DNA of 64,000 nucleotides from Ensifer aridi (GTDB lineage Bacteria; Pseudomonadota; Alphaproteobacteria; Rhizobiales; Rhizobiaceae). The notes below the pieces were generated by a model, which did not search any database, was not told where the DNA came from, and saw only the letters and a list, made by a program, of their open reading frames with translations. A program made the translations under genes and the position numbers. Location: positions 62,001-126,000 of the forward strand of contig NZ_LUAV01000038.1 of NCBI RefSeq assembly GCF_002078505.1, in the 5' to 3' direction. Positions 53,580 through 61,821 of the stretch are shown one piece after another (the stretch's first letter is position 1; each line of letters begins with the position of its first letter).

Positions 53580-54104
53580 GGAAACCTTCAAAAAAATATC
53601 AAAAAATTTTCTCTATTGCGGTAGCTTAGTAAAATATTCAATACGGCGCAATGACTCAGTTTGACTACGACTGACACAGCTTTTTCAAAGGTCAAGGGTA
53701 GCGCTTAATCGACCTCGCATTCAGCGTGCTCTCCGGTGAAGCGGTCGACGATGCCGCCGCGGCGCCGTCGAAAACAGCGTGTAGCGCGCTATTCGCAACG
53801 AGTGATTGATCTTCCGCAGCCATTCAAATCGAGCAAATGGGGCGGCGGTTACCCGCCCCCGACCTTCTCACCTGGCCGTCCGAAACGACAATGCTGCCCC
53901 GACAAACGCGGGCTGGACAAGCCGATGGTCAGCATGAGCGATGGATGCTTGTGGTGGAGGCGCAGTGGACGATCGGCCAAGAGGATCGACGAGGCGGTCA
54001 CAATCGCCGGGCAGCCACCGAACCTGCGGCGAGATACCTTCGCCGTCGAAACGGAACAATGTGGAGACATGCGCTTTCCCCTGACAGACAGAAGGAAGGA
54101 CATC
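53580..54104. promoter_or_regulatory. AT-rich leader of the ExoP-like gene and interval to the next gene
   Basis: About 525 bp. The first 110 bp upstream of the ExoP-like gene are strikingly A/T-rich (runs of A and T at 53585-53620), consistent with a strong or silenced promoter reading leftward. The rest, to 54104, holds no supported gene; an in-frame leftward extension of the small plus-strand protein through this region is not credible. Confidence 0.4.
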
Positions 54105-54362
54105 ATGGCACGGAATAGTCCGAAGGACCGGCCCCAAGCGACGCCTGCTCCCCCGCCAGATGAAGAGTTGCCCGCGAACGGACCGGATGAAGAATACGCG
54201 CAGCCTGTCGTCAAGGGCCGCGTGCGCCCGACCCGCAGCAGGGACGAGGCGAATGTCGATCCTGACGAAGCCCTCCCGAACGACGAGGAGGAAGAGTCGA
54301 TTGCCGACAACCCCTCACGCGAAGAGGTGCGCTTTGGCGAGGTGAAATCACCTCGGCCCTGA
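54105..54362 (+). CDS. Small acidic hypothetical protein (85 aa)
   Basis: A low-complexity 85-residue protein rich in Glu, Asp and Pro (DEELPANGPDEEYAQP and NVDPDEALPNDEEEES), without a membrane segment or signal. The ATG at 54105 has GAAGGAAGGA upstream, a very good site. Base usage is normal, so it is likely real; no family recognised. It precedes a tiny membrane protein and a ZIP transporter in the same direction and may be a stress-related protein. Confidence 0.65.
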   Translation: MARNSPKDRPQATPAPPPDEELPANGPDEEYAQPVVKGRVRPTRSRDEANVDPDEALPNDEEEESIADNPSREEVRFGEVKSPRP

Positions 54363-54440
54363 GTATCCGGCCGGTCGACCGTGGAGACACACGGAACCTC
54401 GGGCGACGGCGCCGGTTGGCCCATTTGAGGAGGTGCAACC

Positions 54441-54614
54441 ATGGTTATGGATTATCTTTGGCTATTCGCGACCGCCGGCGGAGCCTTCATCCTGGGTGCC
54501 GCGGTGGCCTATGCGATCTTGAGGCAGAAACCACTGCCGCCGGCCGCCAAGGAAGCGCAGAAGCAAAAGATCGACGAGCTTTACGAGCGTTCGCCTGAAA
54601 ACAGAACCCGCTGA
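54441..54614 (+). CDS. Small single-pass membrane protein (57 aa)
   Basis: A 57-residue frame from the ATG at 54441, preceded by GAGGAGGTGCAACC, to TGA at 54612-54614. One hydrophobic helix (LWLFATAGGAFILGAAVAYA) with a basic C-terminal tail (KEAQKQKIDELYERSP). Reads like the common small rhizobial membrane proteins of unknown role. 17 bp before the ZIP transporter gene, so the two may be co-transcribed. Confidence 0.65.
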   Translation: MVMDYLWLFATAGGAFILGAAVAYAILRQKPLPPAAKEAQKQKIDELYERSPENRTR

Positions 54615-54631
54615 ACCTGTCCGGCGCGGCC

Positions 54632-55411
54632 ATGGAGCAGGATCCGCTGATCATCTTCGGAGTTGCTTCCGCGGCGGCGCTCGCCTCGCCGCTCGGTGGT
54701 CTGATCGCGGTTTGGGCGCGGCCCTCGAGCCTCCTTCTTTCCATTGCGGTCGGCTTCGCGGCCGGCGTTCTGCTTGGCACCTTCGCCTTCGAGATGATGC
54801 CGAAGTCGCTGGAGCTCACATCCGTTCCGGTGGTTGCCGCCGGCTTCCTGCTTGGCTTGGCTCTCGTTTATTTCCTTGACCTTTATGTCAACCGCTGGCG
54901 CATGGCGGGAGAAGAAGCGGATCAGAAGCGCGCCGTCGAGCAGCTCCATCGACGAAAGAAGCCGCGCGGCAGCGGCGTCGCGGTACTCGCCGGCGGGACG
55001 AGCGCGGAGGAACTGATCGAAGGAATGGCGATCGGCGTCGGGGCGGCATTCGAACCGGGCGTCGCGCTGATTGTGGGCCTTGCAATTTGCATCGACAACC
55101 TCAGCGAGGGCATGAGCATCGGTGAACTGGCTTTCGACGAGGAGCAGAAGAATCCCAAGTGGCGCATTCTCGTCTGGACGTCGCTGATCGGCGTGTCGCT
55201 GTTCGTCTCCGCCGTCGCCGGCTGGTTTTTTCTAAAAGGTCTATCGGAACCGGTCCTCGGATTTCTTTTCGCCGCAGGAGCGGGGGGCATGTTCTACCTG
55301 ACGATGACCGACCTCGTGCCGGAGGCGGAGTCGCATCAGTTCCAGCAGTCCTCAGCACTCGCCAATGCGATGGGGTTCCTGCTAATCATGGCCCTGACCG
55401 AGATGATCTAA
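54632..55411 (+). CDS. ZIP-family metal transporter
   Basis: A 259-residue protein with about eight hydrophobic segments and ZIP features: the conserved metal-binding helices SAEELIEGMAIGVGAAFEPG and IDNLSEGMSIGELAFDEEQK, with the paired acidic/amphipathic sites. Usual length for bacterial ZIP transporters (ZupT type, about 260 aa). Imports Zn or another divalent metal across the inner membrane; direction and metal are not shown by the sequence. It stands with two small genes upstream. Confidence 0.88.
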   Translation: MEQDPLIIFGVASAAALASPLGGLIAVWARPSSLLLSIAVGFAAGVLLGTFAFEMMPKSLELTSVPVVAAGFLLGLALVYFLDLYVNRWRMAGEEADQKRAVEQLHRRKKPRGSGVAVLAGGTSAEELIEGMAIGVGAAFEPGVALIVGLAICIDNLSEGMSIGELAFDEEQKNPKWRILVWTSLIGVSLFVSAVAGWFFLKGLSEPVLGFLFAAGAGGMFYLTMTDLVPEAESHQFQQSSALANAMGFLLIMALTEMI

Positions 55412-55418
55412 AGGCCCT

Positions 55419-55715
55419 TCAATGTCCTGTCCTGGACAGAGCCGAGTCGCGGAGGGCTCGCAAAGCCGTGAGCGCCTCTTCCTTGGAGTGACAGACGATG
55501 TTGAGCTCGGCGGGTCGGCGGAGAGTGATCTGGATGTGGTGAGACCCGTACATGCGGATCAGACCATAGCCGGGAAACCGTCCATTGCCGGGGGCACGGT
55601 TGTTCCAGCGGTTGATCTTTCCGCGAAGCGGTGCCCTGAAGACGTGAGGAGCGCCAAGGATGCGCGAACACTCGTCGTAGAACGTCTTTCGGTCGATGGC
55701 GGCGCCATCGGTCAT
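55419..55715 (-). CDS. Small hypothetical protein coupled to the P450 (98 aa)
   Basis: A 98-residue protein: FYDECSRILGAPHVFRAPL and LIRMYGSHHIQITLRRPAEL segments, ending LTALRALRDSALSRTGH. It has one alpha/beta-like pattern but no recognised domain. Its ATG overlaps the P450 stop as ATGA (55712-55715), so it is made together with the P450. It might be a small partner or a stabilising subunit of the P450; that is a guess. Confidence 0.7.
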   Translation of the reverse strand: MTDGAAIDRKTFYDECSRILGAPHVFRAPLRGKINRWNNRAPGNGRFPGYGLIRMYGSHHIQITLRRPAELNIVCHSKEEALTALRALRDSALSRTGH

Positions 55716-57004
55716 TTCGCGCCCCCATTGGTGTGCATGGCTCTCCGATCGCCGTCGACCGCGGCGGCGCGTCGCGCAATCCGGAGGGGCGGCACAGGTG
55801 AGGCCGGGATTGCCCCCAGCGGAATAGCCGCGTCCCAGGGTATTATTTCGACCGGCGGCCGACAGAGCAGCTTCACGGTCTCTTTGAGAATTTCGCTCGT
55901 TATCATCTCGCCCGGACAGCGATGGCCCGTTTCCGGGCGCCCGCCACCCTGCGGAATGAAGCGGAAGTCAGCGTCGCGCCAAGTGAGCTTGCGCTCGGCG
56001 CTGAACTTTTCCGGAGCTGGAAACAGTCTCGGGTCGTGCGTGGTTCCGTAGAGATCTAGCAGCAGCCATTGACCTTGCCGAAGCATATGACCCCGCCAGT
56101 CGATATCGCGTGTCACGCGCGCCCCGACGAAGGGAAAGAAGGGATAGAGGCGACGCACTTCCTCGACGAAGCCCTCCATCTCGTCGTCATGCCCGCGCTG
56201 AAACCGCTCCTGCCACTGCGGATTGCGCGCAAGGGCATGCGCCACGAAGACGATCCATCGGCTGATGGCGGCAATCGGACGCAAGAGGTTGAGAAGTTCG
56301 ACCGCGGCGGTCTCATGCGAAAGCGGCCGCCCGTGGGCGTCGCGATGGGTAAGCCCGATCGTCTTGAGGGCGCTTCCTTCGCCCGCCTCGATCGAACCTT
56401 CGCGGAGTGCCACCACGACCTCCCGAAGCCAGCGCTCGACAGAGCGGCGCGACAGGAGCGCCAGCCATGCCGCCGGCCCTGGCACGCCGGTGCTGTCTAT
56501 CATGCGGGCGAGGCGGTTGGCGAGTTTTCCGTCGTCGTCGCGCAATAGCGGCGGGATACCGACCCAATCGGCAGATGCCCTCGTGAGGATCAGATTTGCG
56601 GCTTCGCGCAGATCGCAATCTTCCTCCTGCCCCTTGAAGTGGTCGAGCCAATGCTGCCGAAAGCGTTCCGCCATTGCGGTGACGGCGCGCTCCGTCATTG
56701 TCACCTCGACGAACATGGCCTTGCGCCGGCGGTGCGCCTCGCCGTCGAGCTGCTGAACGCTGTCCTTGTCCTGCAGCAGCCGAAGAACGAAGGACGGCAT
56801 CGCACCGACACGCGTGACGTCGCCGCCTTCGTAGAAGAGGCGCGTTGCATCTTCTCCGCGCATGCAGATGACGGGATGCAGCATCAGACGCGTTCGGAAG
56901 ATGTCCGTCCCAAGTTCGTCACAGCGCTTCGAGATGAAACTGTAACCCTCGCGATGCAGAGCCAATGTGCTGTCGAGCGAGGATGTCCGTGGAATCGCGT
57001 TCAC
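55712..57004 (-). CDS. CYP152-type cytochrome P450 (fatty-acid peroxygenase)
   Basis: A 430-residue P450. The haem-binding loop is FIPQGGGRPETGHRCPGE with Cys363; the I-helix has LRPIAAISRWIVFVAHAL with the Arg-Pro arrangement typical of CYP152 peroxygenases, which use hydrogen peroxide and the substrate's own carboxylate instead of a redox partner. EEVRRLYPFFPFVGARVTRD (ExxR) is also typical. It should hydroxylate fatty acids at alpha or beta carbon. Starts with GTG at 57004, inside a 15-bp tandem repeat. No ferredoxin or reductase gene is near, which fits a peroxygenase. Confidence 0.85.
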   Translation of the reverse strand: MNAIPRTSSLDSTLALHREGYSFISKRCDELGTDIFRTRLMLHPVICMRGEDATRLFYEGGDVTRVGAMPSFVLRLLQDKDSVQQLDGEAHRRRKAMFVEVTMTERAVTAMAERFRQHWLDHFKGQEEDCDLREAANLILTRASADWVGIPPLLRDDDGKLANRLARMIDSTGVPGPAAWLALLSRRSVERWLREVVVALREGSIEAGEGSALKTIGLTHRDAHGRPLSHETAAVELLNLLRPIAAISRWIVFVAHALARNPQWQERFQRGHDDEMEGFVEEVRRLYPFFPFVGARVTRDIDWRGHMLRQGQWLLLDLYGTTHDPRLFPAPEKFSAERKLTWRDADFRFIPQGGGRPETGHRCPGEMITSEILKETVKLLCRPPVEIIPWDAAIPLGAIPASPVPPLRIARRAAAVDGDRRAMHTNGGAK

Positions 57005-57031
57005 GTCTCAGGCTCCCACGTCTCAGGCTCT
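57002..57031. repeat. Tandem 15-bp direct repeat across the P450 start
   Basis: CACGTCTCAGGCTCC (57002-57016) and CACGTCTCAGGCTCT (57017-57031) are identical at 14 of 15 positions and adjacent. The repeat contains the GTG start and its presumed ribosome-binding site (on the minus strand). Slippage could add or remove one unit. Confidence 0.8.
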
Positions 57032-57170
57032 TTGCGGTGCCCAACTCGTCGACGCTTCGGATGTTCCGCCCGCGATCCGGCATCTTTCAGCGACACGGAC
57101 GCTGGCCTATGAAATGGGGGAACAAATGTCGCCAGAGCCGGTTGTCCTGCAACAGCGGAAAGGAGCGAAC

Positions 57171-57524
57171 ATGTCCAAGTTGCCCAAGACCGCGGAGAAT
57201 CCCGCACAGGTGCGCGGCGACATCCAGCACGGCAGAACGGGAGACAAGAAGCGCGGCTTCGATCCGGCTGCGGCACCGCTGGAGACGGACGATGAGGCAG
57301 CGGGAGCGCCTCTGACGGCAGAGGCGACCCGGGACGCCAGAACCGGGCAGCTTGGCGGCGGGGCTACCGACAGTTCAACCGAATATGCGGACGCCATGCG
57401 GCCGCTCAGCTCGCGTGAAACGCCTGCGTCGAACACACAACGCCTCGGGCTCGGCTTTGCCATCATTAGCATCGTCATCTTGATAGGCGCTCTAATCTAT
57501 GCCGTTGGCGCCCCGCCGTCCTGA
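57171..57524 (+). CDS. Small hypothetical membrane-anchored protein (117 aa)
   Basis: A 117-residue protein. The ATG at 57171 has AAAGGAG upstream. Residues 1-90 are hydrophilic and low in structure (KTAENPAQVRGDIQHGRTGD and GAPLTAEATRDARTGQLGGG), and the C-terminus is one membrane helix (FAIISIVILIGALIYAVG). Looks like a tail-anchored small protein; no known function. The region before it is divergent from the P450 gene. Confidence 0.65.
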   Translation: MSKLPKTAENPAQVRGDIQHGRTGDKKRGFDPAAAPLETDDEAAGAPLTAEATRDARTGQLGGGATDSSTEYADAMRPLSSRETPASNTQRLGLGFAIISIVILIGALIYAVGAPPS

Positions 57525-57580
57525 GCGCCGCTGCGATCCCGTCAAAGAGGTGGGTTCGCAAGGAATCGAGGAGTCTTGAT

Positions 57581-57772
57581 ATGCCTAACGATCGCCCCGA
57601 ACGAAAAGACCCGCTGTGGGAACTGGCCGCCCGAGAGGAGGCGCTGTTTCTGCGCCGGTCCTCGACGCGCTTTCTTGAGTGCGCCATCCACCTTTGCGCG
57701 ACGCACATGACGCTTCAGGAAGTGGCCGACCTCCTTGAAGAGGAAGCCGCGCAGCTCCGGCGTTATAGCTGA
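57581..57772 (+). CDS. Small hypothetical protein (63 aa)
   Basis: A 63-residue protein, highly charged (NDRPERKDPLWELAAREEAL) with a helical, Leu/Glu-rich C-terminus (LQEVADLLEEEAAQLRRYS). GAGGAG lies about 9 nt before the ATG. The tail resembles a helix-turn-helix-like or dimerisation element, which is inference. No family recognised. Confidence 0.55.
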   Translation: MPNDRPERKDPLWELAAREEALFLRRSSTRFLECAIHLCATHMTLQEVADLLEEEAAQLRRYS

Positions 57773-57783
57773 ACACCCTTTTT

Positions 57784-58560
57784 CTAGAAGTGCGAGCCTG
57801 AAAGAAGGCGCGTGGTGGGCTCGTCGAAATACGGGCGTTCGCCTCTGCGCACGAGATAGACCTCCCGCTCGGGATTGGCTTCGATGACGAAGCCGGAACT
57901 GCGAAGCAGAGCTTCGACGCCGGCCCTGTTCGGGATGAACCAGTTGGTGGGATCGTCAGCGAAGCGATGTTCGACGAAGAACAGCTTCGGATAACCGGGA
58001 CGCTCGAAGATCTGCCATTCCCGAAAGTCGTAGTCTGCCTCCACCCGCATTACCGAATCGTCACCGCGTTGCATGCACTGGAAGAGCATCTCATTGTCCA
58101 CGACGTGCTCGTAGAGAAGGTCGAGCGCCAGCAGCGGATGACGCAGGTGATAGAGAACGCCCATGAAGAGGACGAGATCGAATTTCTCGCCGAGTTGTGC
58201 AACGTCGTAGACGGACATCAGCCTGAATTCGATGTCCATTCCGGCCTGTTCGGCAGCGAACTTCGCTTGCCGCAGATAGCGCGGGTCGGAATCGATGCCG
58301 AGTACGCGTCCAGCGTTGCGGCGTTTCATCTCCTGAGCGTAGAAACCCGCGTTGCAGCCAATGTCGAGCACGCTTCGGCGCTCGAGGTCCTCCGGCACGA
58401 CGTGCTTGAAAGCCTTCCACTTGACCGCGGGGTAATCCCCGAGGAAGTGATCCGGCGAGGTTTCGACGCCCTCGATTCGCATGTTATGGAACCACGGCCC
58501 AAGCGCCGCGATCTCCTCTTCGATGGTCCTGCGGTCCTTCGTTTCCTCGCCCATGATCAA
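57784..58560 (-). CDS. Class I SAM-dependent methyltransferase (Rta_06860-like, TIGR04290 type)
   Basis: A 258-residue methyltransferase resembling tRNA-modifying CmoB in its core: motif I SVLDIGCNAGFYAQEMKRR, motif II GIDSDPRYLRQA, and FDLVLFMGVLYHLRHP. It resembles a family associated with glycosyltransferase gene clusters. The ATG at 58560 overlaps the stop of the UDP-xylose-synthase-like gene (ATGA 58557-58560). It should methylate a sugar or a glycan head group of the product of this operon. Last gene of the leftward glycan operon. Confidence 0.85.
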   Translation of the reverse strand: MIMGEETKDRRTIEEEIAALGPWFHNMRIEGVETSPDHFLGDYPAVKWKAFKHVVPEDLERRSVLDIGCNAGFYAQEMKRRNAGRVLGIDSDPRYLRQAKFAAEQAGMDIEFRLMSVYDVAQLGEKFDLVLFMGVLYHLRHPLLALDLLYEHVVDNEMLFQCMQRGDDSVMRVEADYDFREWQIFERPGYPKLFFVEHRFADDPTNWFIPNRAGVEALLRSSGFVIEANPEREVYLVRRGERPYFDEPTTRLLSGSHF

Positions 58561-59597
58561 AGATCCTGAGAAATGCTCGAGAGTTGCGGCTGGTTCGCGG
58601 GACGGCGCGGGTTACGCGTTGCGCGTTGTCTCGGCAGAGCCTTTTTAAACCACGCAATCGTGTGCGACAGCCCCTCTTCCAACACAACCTTGGGCTCCCA
58701 GGCGAGCAGCGTTTTGGCGCGGGAGATATCGGGCCGGCGTCGTTGAGGATCATCCGGCGGCAGGGGTTTATGGACGATGGTCGAAGCGGTCCTGACTTTC
58801 GAAAGAACCAGTTCCGCCAGCTCGATGACCGTGAATTCGCCCGGATTGCCGAGGTTTACCGGCACGCCCGGGTTGGGTTCACAATTCATCAGCCTGATCA
58901 GCCCTTCGACGAGATCGGAGACATAGCAGAAGGAGCGCGTTTGTTCGCCCGTGCCGTATACGGTGAGCGGATCGTTCTTCAAAGCCTGCACGATGAAGTT
59001 TGAGACGATACGGCCGTCGCTCGGACGCATATGCGGGCCATAGGTGTTGAAGATGCGAGCAACCCTCGCGTCCACGCTTCCTGATCGCAGGCTGTCGAAG
59101 CACAGGGTCTCCGCCGCGCGTTTCCCTTCGTCGTAGCACGCCCGCGGACCGGTGCAATTGACGTGACCCCAATAATCTTCCTGCTGTGGATGCTCCTCCG
59201 GATCGCCATAGATCTCGCTCGTCGAGGCCTGGAGGAAGGTCGCTCCGTGCTTTTCCGCGAGCCGCAGCAGGTTCCCAGTTCCGGCGACGCTTGTCATCAT
59301 CGTGTGGATCGGATCGGCCTGGTATGATGGCGGCGACGCGGGGCAAGCCAGGTTGTAGATCTGGTCGAGCGGCTCATCCAGTTCGACCTCGTCGCAGACG
59401 TCCTGTTCGATGGCGGTGAAATAGGGATTGCGCTCAAGACCGCTGATATTGGCGGGAGACCCCGTGAGATAGCTGTCGAGGCAGATCACGCGATTGCCGG
59501 CATCGAGAAGGGCCGAGCAAAGGTGGGACCCGACGAAGCCGGCCCCGCCGGCAACCAGGATGACCTTTCCGCGATTCACTTTGTTTCGTTTTGCCAT
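58557..59597 (-). CDS. UDP-glucuronate decarboxylase (UDP-xylose synthase)-like SDR
   Basis: A 346-residue extended SDR. The NAD loop is LVAGGAGFVGSHLCSALLDA; the characteristic NLACPASPPSYQADPI and CYDEGKRAAETL (YxxxK) segments and NTYGPHMRPSDGRI match UDP-glucuronate decarboxylases. The product would be UDP-xylose from UDP-glucuronate; a UDP-glucuronate source is not in this operon. GGAG 8 nt before the ATG at 59597. Overlaps the methyltransferase gene by 4 bp. Confidence 0.88.
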   Translation of the reverse strand: MAKRNKVNRGKVILVAGGAGFVGSHLCSALLDAGNRVICLDSYLTGSPANISGLERNPYFTAIEQDVCDEVELDEPLDQIYNLACPASPPSYQADPIHTMMTSVAGTGNLLRLAEKHGATFLQASTSEIYGDPEEHPQQEDYWGHVNCTGPRACYDEGKRAAETLCFDSLRSGSVDARVARIFNTYGPHMRPSDGRIVSNFIVQALKNDPLTVYGTGEQTRSFCYVSDLVEGLIRLMNCEPNPGVPVNLGNPGEFTVIELAELVLSKVRTASTIVHKPLPPDDPQRRRPDISRAKTLLAWEPKVVLEEGLSHTIAWFKKALPRQRATRNPRRPANQPQLSSISQDL

Positions 59598-59617
59598 CGG
59601 CCGTTCTCCTTTCGGTG

Positions 59618-60736
59618 TTACGCCGGAAGTTGCCGTTCGGATTGTCTCGTGGCGAGATCGGATTTGAGCTGAACGGCCTCGATCGCCTCGACGAAAGTTC
59701 TGGCGCGGGCGCGCGCGCTATGCGCACTTACGACGCGCTCAAAGGCGCAATCGGCAATGGCCGCGCGGCGGTCATCGTCGAGGCGCGTCAACGCCGCGAC
59801 GACGTCATCGCTGTCGTGTGCAATGATTGCGGCCTGTCCGGGCGGGAAGAAGCTGTCGATCCCCTCCCACCAATCGCTGATCAAGGGTGTGCGGCAGGCG
59901 GCCGCCTCGAAGAGGCGAACGCTCGGCGACCACCCGGCGGCAATCATGTCGGCGCGCGTGACATTCAGCGTGAAGCGCTGCCGGCTGTAGAATTCGGCAT
60001 GTTCGGGAGGCGGCAGGTGTTCGATGCGCTCCACGTTCCTCGGCCAGATGATATTTGTCGGGTAGCCCGGTCCAGCGACGACGAAACGCTTGTCGGGCAA
60101 TAGCCGCGCCGGCTCCAGCAATAGCCTTTCGAGAGCGGGCTGTCTGTCGAGGCTGAAGGTTCCGAGATAACCAAGATCCCACACCCTCGCTGCACCGGTG
60201 TTGCGATAGACGTCGAGGTCGACAGCGCAGTAGAGCGGCACTGGTCGCCTCGCCCCGAACTCTTCCCGAAGGCGATCGAGCGTCCTGCCGCCGGAGAAGG
60301 AGAAATAGACGTCGAAGATCGGAACCTGCCTGCGAGCGAGAAATTCCTCGTCCCCGCGCGCAAGCTTGGCCAGTGTCACGGGCGTGTCGATGTCGTAGAA
60401 GCACAAACGCTTCGTTCCGATGTCGCTGACGGCATCGATCACCTCCACTCCGTCCGGCACGTAGGAACCGATGATGACTGCGTCGGCCCCAGCAAGCCTG
60501 CGTCCATGTCGCGCAATCAGTTCGTCGACGCTCTTGTAGAGCATGAGCTCACAGAAGTCCGGCTCCGCCAGATCGCGGTGGCGCGCGTACCAGGGCACGT
60601 CTCTTTCCAGGAAAGTTACGCGGTGCCCGGCGGCGTGCACGCCGCGAAGGAGTGCCCGAAAGGTCGTCGCGTGTCCATTGCCCCAGGAGGAGGAGAGCGA
60701 AAGGCCAAGGATAGCGATGTCGAGCGAGCGCTTCAT
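59618..60736 (-). CDS. CgeB-like glycosyltransferase 1
   Basis: A 372-residue GT-B-type protein of the CgeB-like (Glyco_trans_1_2) family. N-terminus ILGLSLSSSWGNGHATTFRA, mid LCFYDIDTPVTLAKL, and a C-terminal SPSVRLFEAAACRTPLISDW with the conserved Glu of the donor site. Retains the fold but lacks some standard GT4 E-x7-E spacing. ATGA overlap with the gene upstream (60733-60736), so three such genes form one translation-coupled set. Sugar donor unknown. Confidence 0.85.
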   Translation of the reverse strand: MKRSLDIAILGLSLSSSWGNGHATTFRALLRGVHAAGHRVTFLERDVPWYARHRDLAEPDFCELMLYKSVDELIARHGRRLAGADAVIIGSYVPDGVEVIDAVSDIGTKRLCFYDIDTPVTLAKLARGDEEFLARRQVPIFDVYFSFSGGRTLDRLREEFGARRPVPLYCAVDLDVYRNTGAARVWDLGYLGTFSLDRQPALERLLLEPARLLPDKRFVVAGPGYPTNIIWPRNVERIEHLPPPEHAEFYSRQRFTLNVTRADMIAAGWSPSVRLFEAAACRTPLISDWWEGIDSFFPPGQAAIIAHDSDDVVAALTRLDDDRRAAIADCAFERVVSAHSARARARTFVEAIEAVQLKSDLATRQSERQLPA

Positions 60737-61821
60737 TCTGCAGCCTCCGCGCGGGACGCCCGGCTGCGGAAGATGCGGTCCACCTCCGCGGCACGATGGT
60801 CATAGGTATGTTCGCTCAGCACACGGCCAAGCGCCCGCTCGCCGATCATCTTGGCATTGGCGGGCGTGAGATCGCGCAGGAGCTCGATCACGTCCCGGCC
60901 GTCTCTCGCGACCAGCACTTCCTCTCCAGGCTTCAGGAAAAGCTCGATGCCCTCCCAGGCGTCCGTGATCAGGCACGCGCCCGCGCCGGCCGCCTCGAAC
61001 ACTCGCGTTGCCGGGGAAAAGCCGTTCTCGGCCATGCTGGCGCGCGAAACGTTGAGGACTGCGGAAGGCGTTGCGTTGAAGGCGTTGTGATCCGCAGTCG
61101 GGACGTGGCCGATATAGGCGACGTTTGCGGGCAGTGATTTGTCATGCCAGCCCGCCCCGCCGAGCAGGAATTTCCGGCCGTCAAGCCGCGCCGCGGGACC
61201 GAGGAAGAACTCCTCCACGCGAGACTCCCGATCAGGCAAGCGGTTGCCGAGGAAAGCGAGGTCGGCGGCAAAGCGCAGGTCCGCGGGCACCGGATGATGC
61301 GTCTCCGAGTCGAGGGCGTTGTAGACGGGGATGCATTCGCGGGCGCCGATTGCGCGGTAGGCTTCGACGACCGGATCGCCGCCGCCATAGGTCAAGACGA
61401 GTTCGAGGGCGGAAAGAGCGCGACGGAGTGGATGATCGGGATTGCTCTTGAGCTCCGCAAGTGTCGCGGGCGCGTCGACATCCCAGAAGACCTTCAGCGC
61501 AGCCGGACTGGCGGATGCCATGACCTCGGCGAGCAGGAGGCCGTCCTCGAAGCCGACACCGCTCGCCTTGACGACGATGTCCGCCGCGGCGGCCTCGCCC
61601 GCGACACGCTTCAACGCCTCGACAGTCCCTTCATAGACCACGACCTTGCACCAGACCGGCGGGTCGATGTCGCGATGTTTCTGCCGGTCATAGACGTCCG
61701 GTTCGTAGAAGGTGATCTCATGGCCGCGCGCCGCAAGCGCGCGGAGCAACCCGCGATAATAGGTTGCCGCACCGTTCCAATAGGCGGAAACAAGGCTCGA
61801 TCCGTAAAAGGCAATCCTCAT
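60733..61821 (-). CDS. CgeB-like glycosyltransferase 2
   Basis: A 362-residue paralogue of the gene just downstream: FYGSSLVSAYWNGAATYYRG start, VFWDVDAPATLAEL in the middle (same D-x-D/AP-T pattern), and SPATRVFEAAGAGACLITDA with the conserved Glu. Divergent enough to act on a different acceptor or donor. Coupled by ATGA on both sides (60733-60736 and 61818-61821). Confidence 0.85.
   Translation of the reverse strand: MRIAFYGSSLVSAYWNGAATYYRGLLRALAARGHEITFYEPDVYDRQKHRDIDPPVWCKVVVYEGTVEALKRVAGEAAAADIVVKASGVGFEDGLLLAEVMASASPAALKVFWDVDAPATLAELKSNPDHPLRRALSALELVLTYGGGDPVVEAYRAIGARECIPVYNALDSETHHPVPADLRFAADLAFLGNRLPDRESRVEEFFLGPAARLDGRKFLLGGAGWHDKSLPANVAYIGHVPTADHNAFNATPSAVLNVSRASMAENGFSPATRVFEAAGAGACLITDAWEGIELFLKPGEEVLVARDGRDVIELLRDLTPANAKMIGERALGRVLSEHTYDHRAAEVDRIFRSRASRAEAAE

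Noticed and set aside
53736..54104. Long N-terminal extension of the small acidic protein at 54105
   Set aside because: The extension is Arg/Pro/Gly-rich, lacks a ribosome site and codon bias, while the ATG at 54105 has a strong GAAGGAAGGA site.
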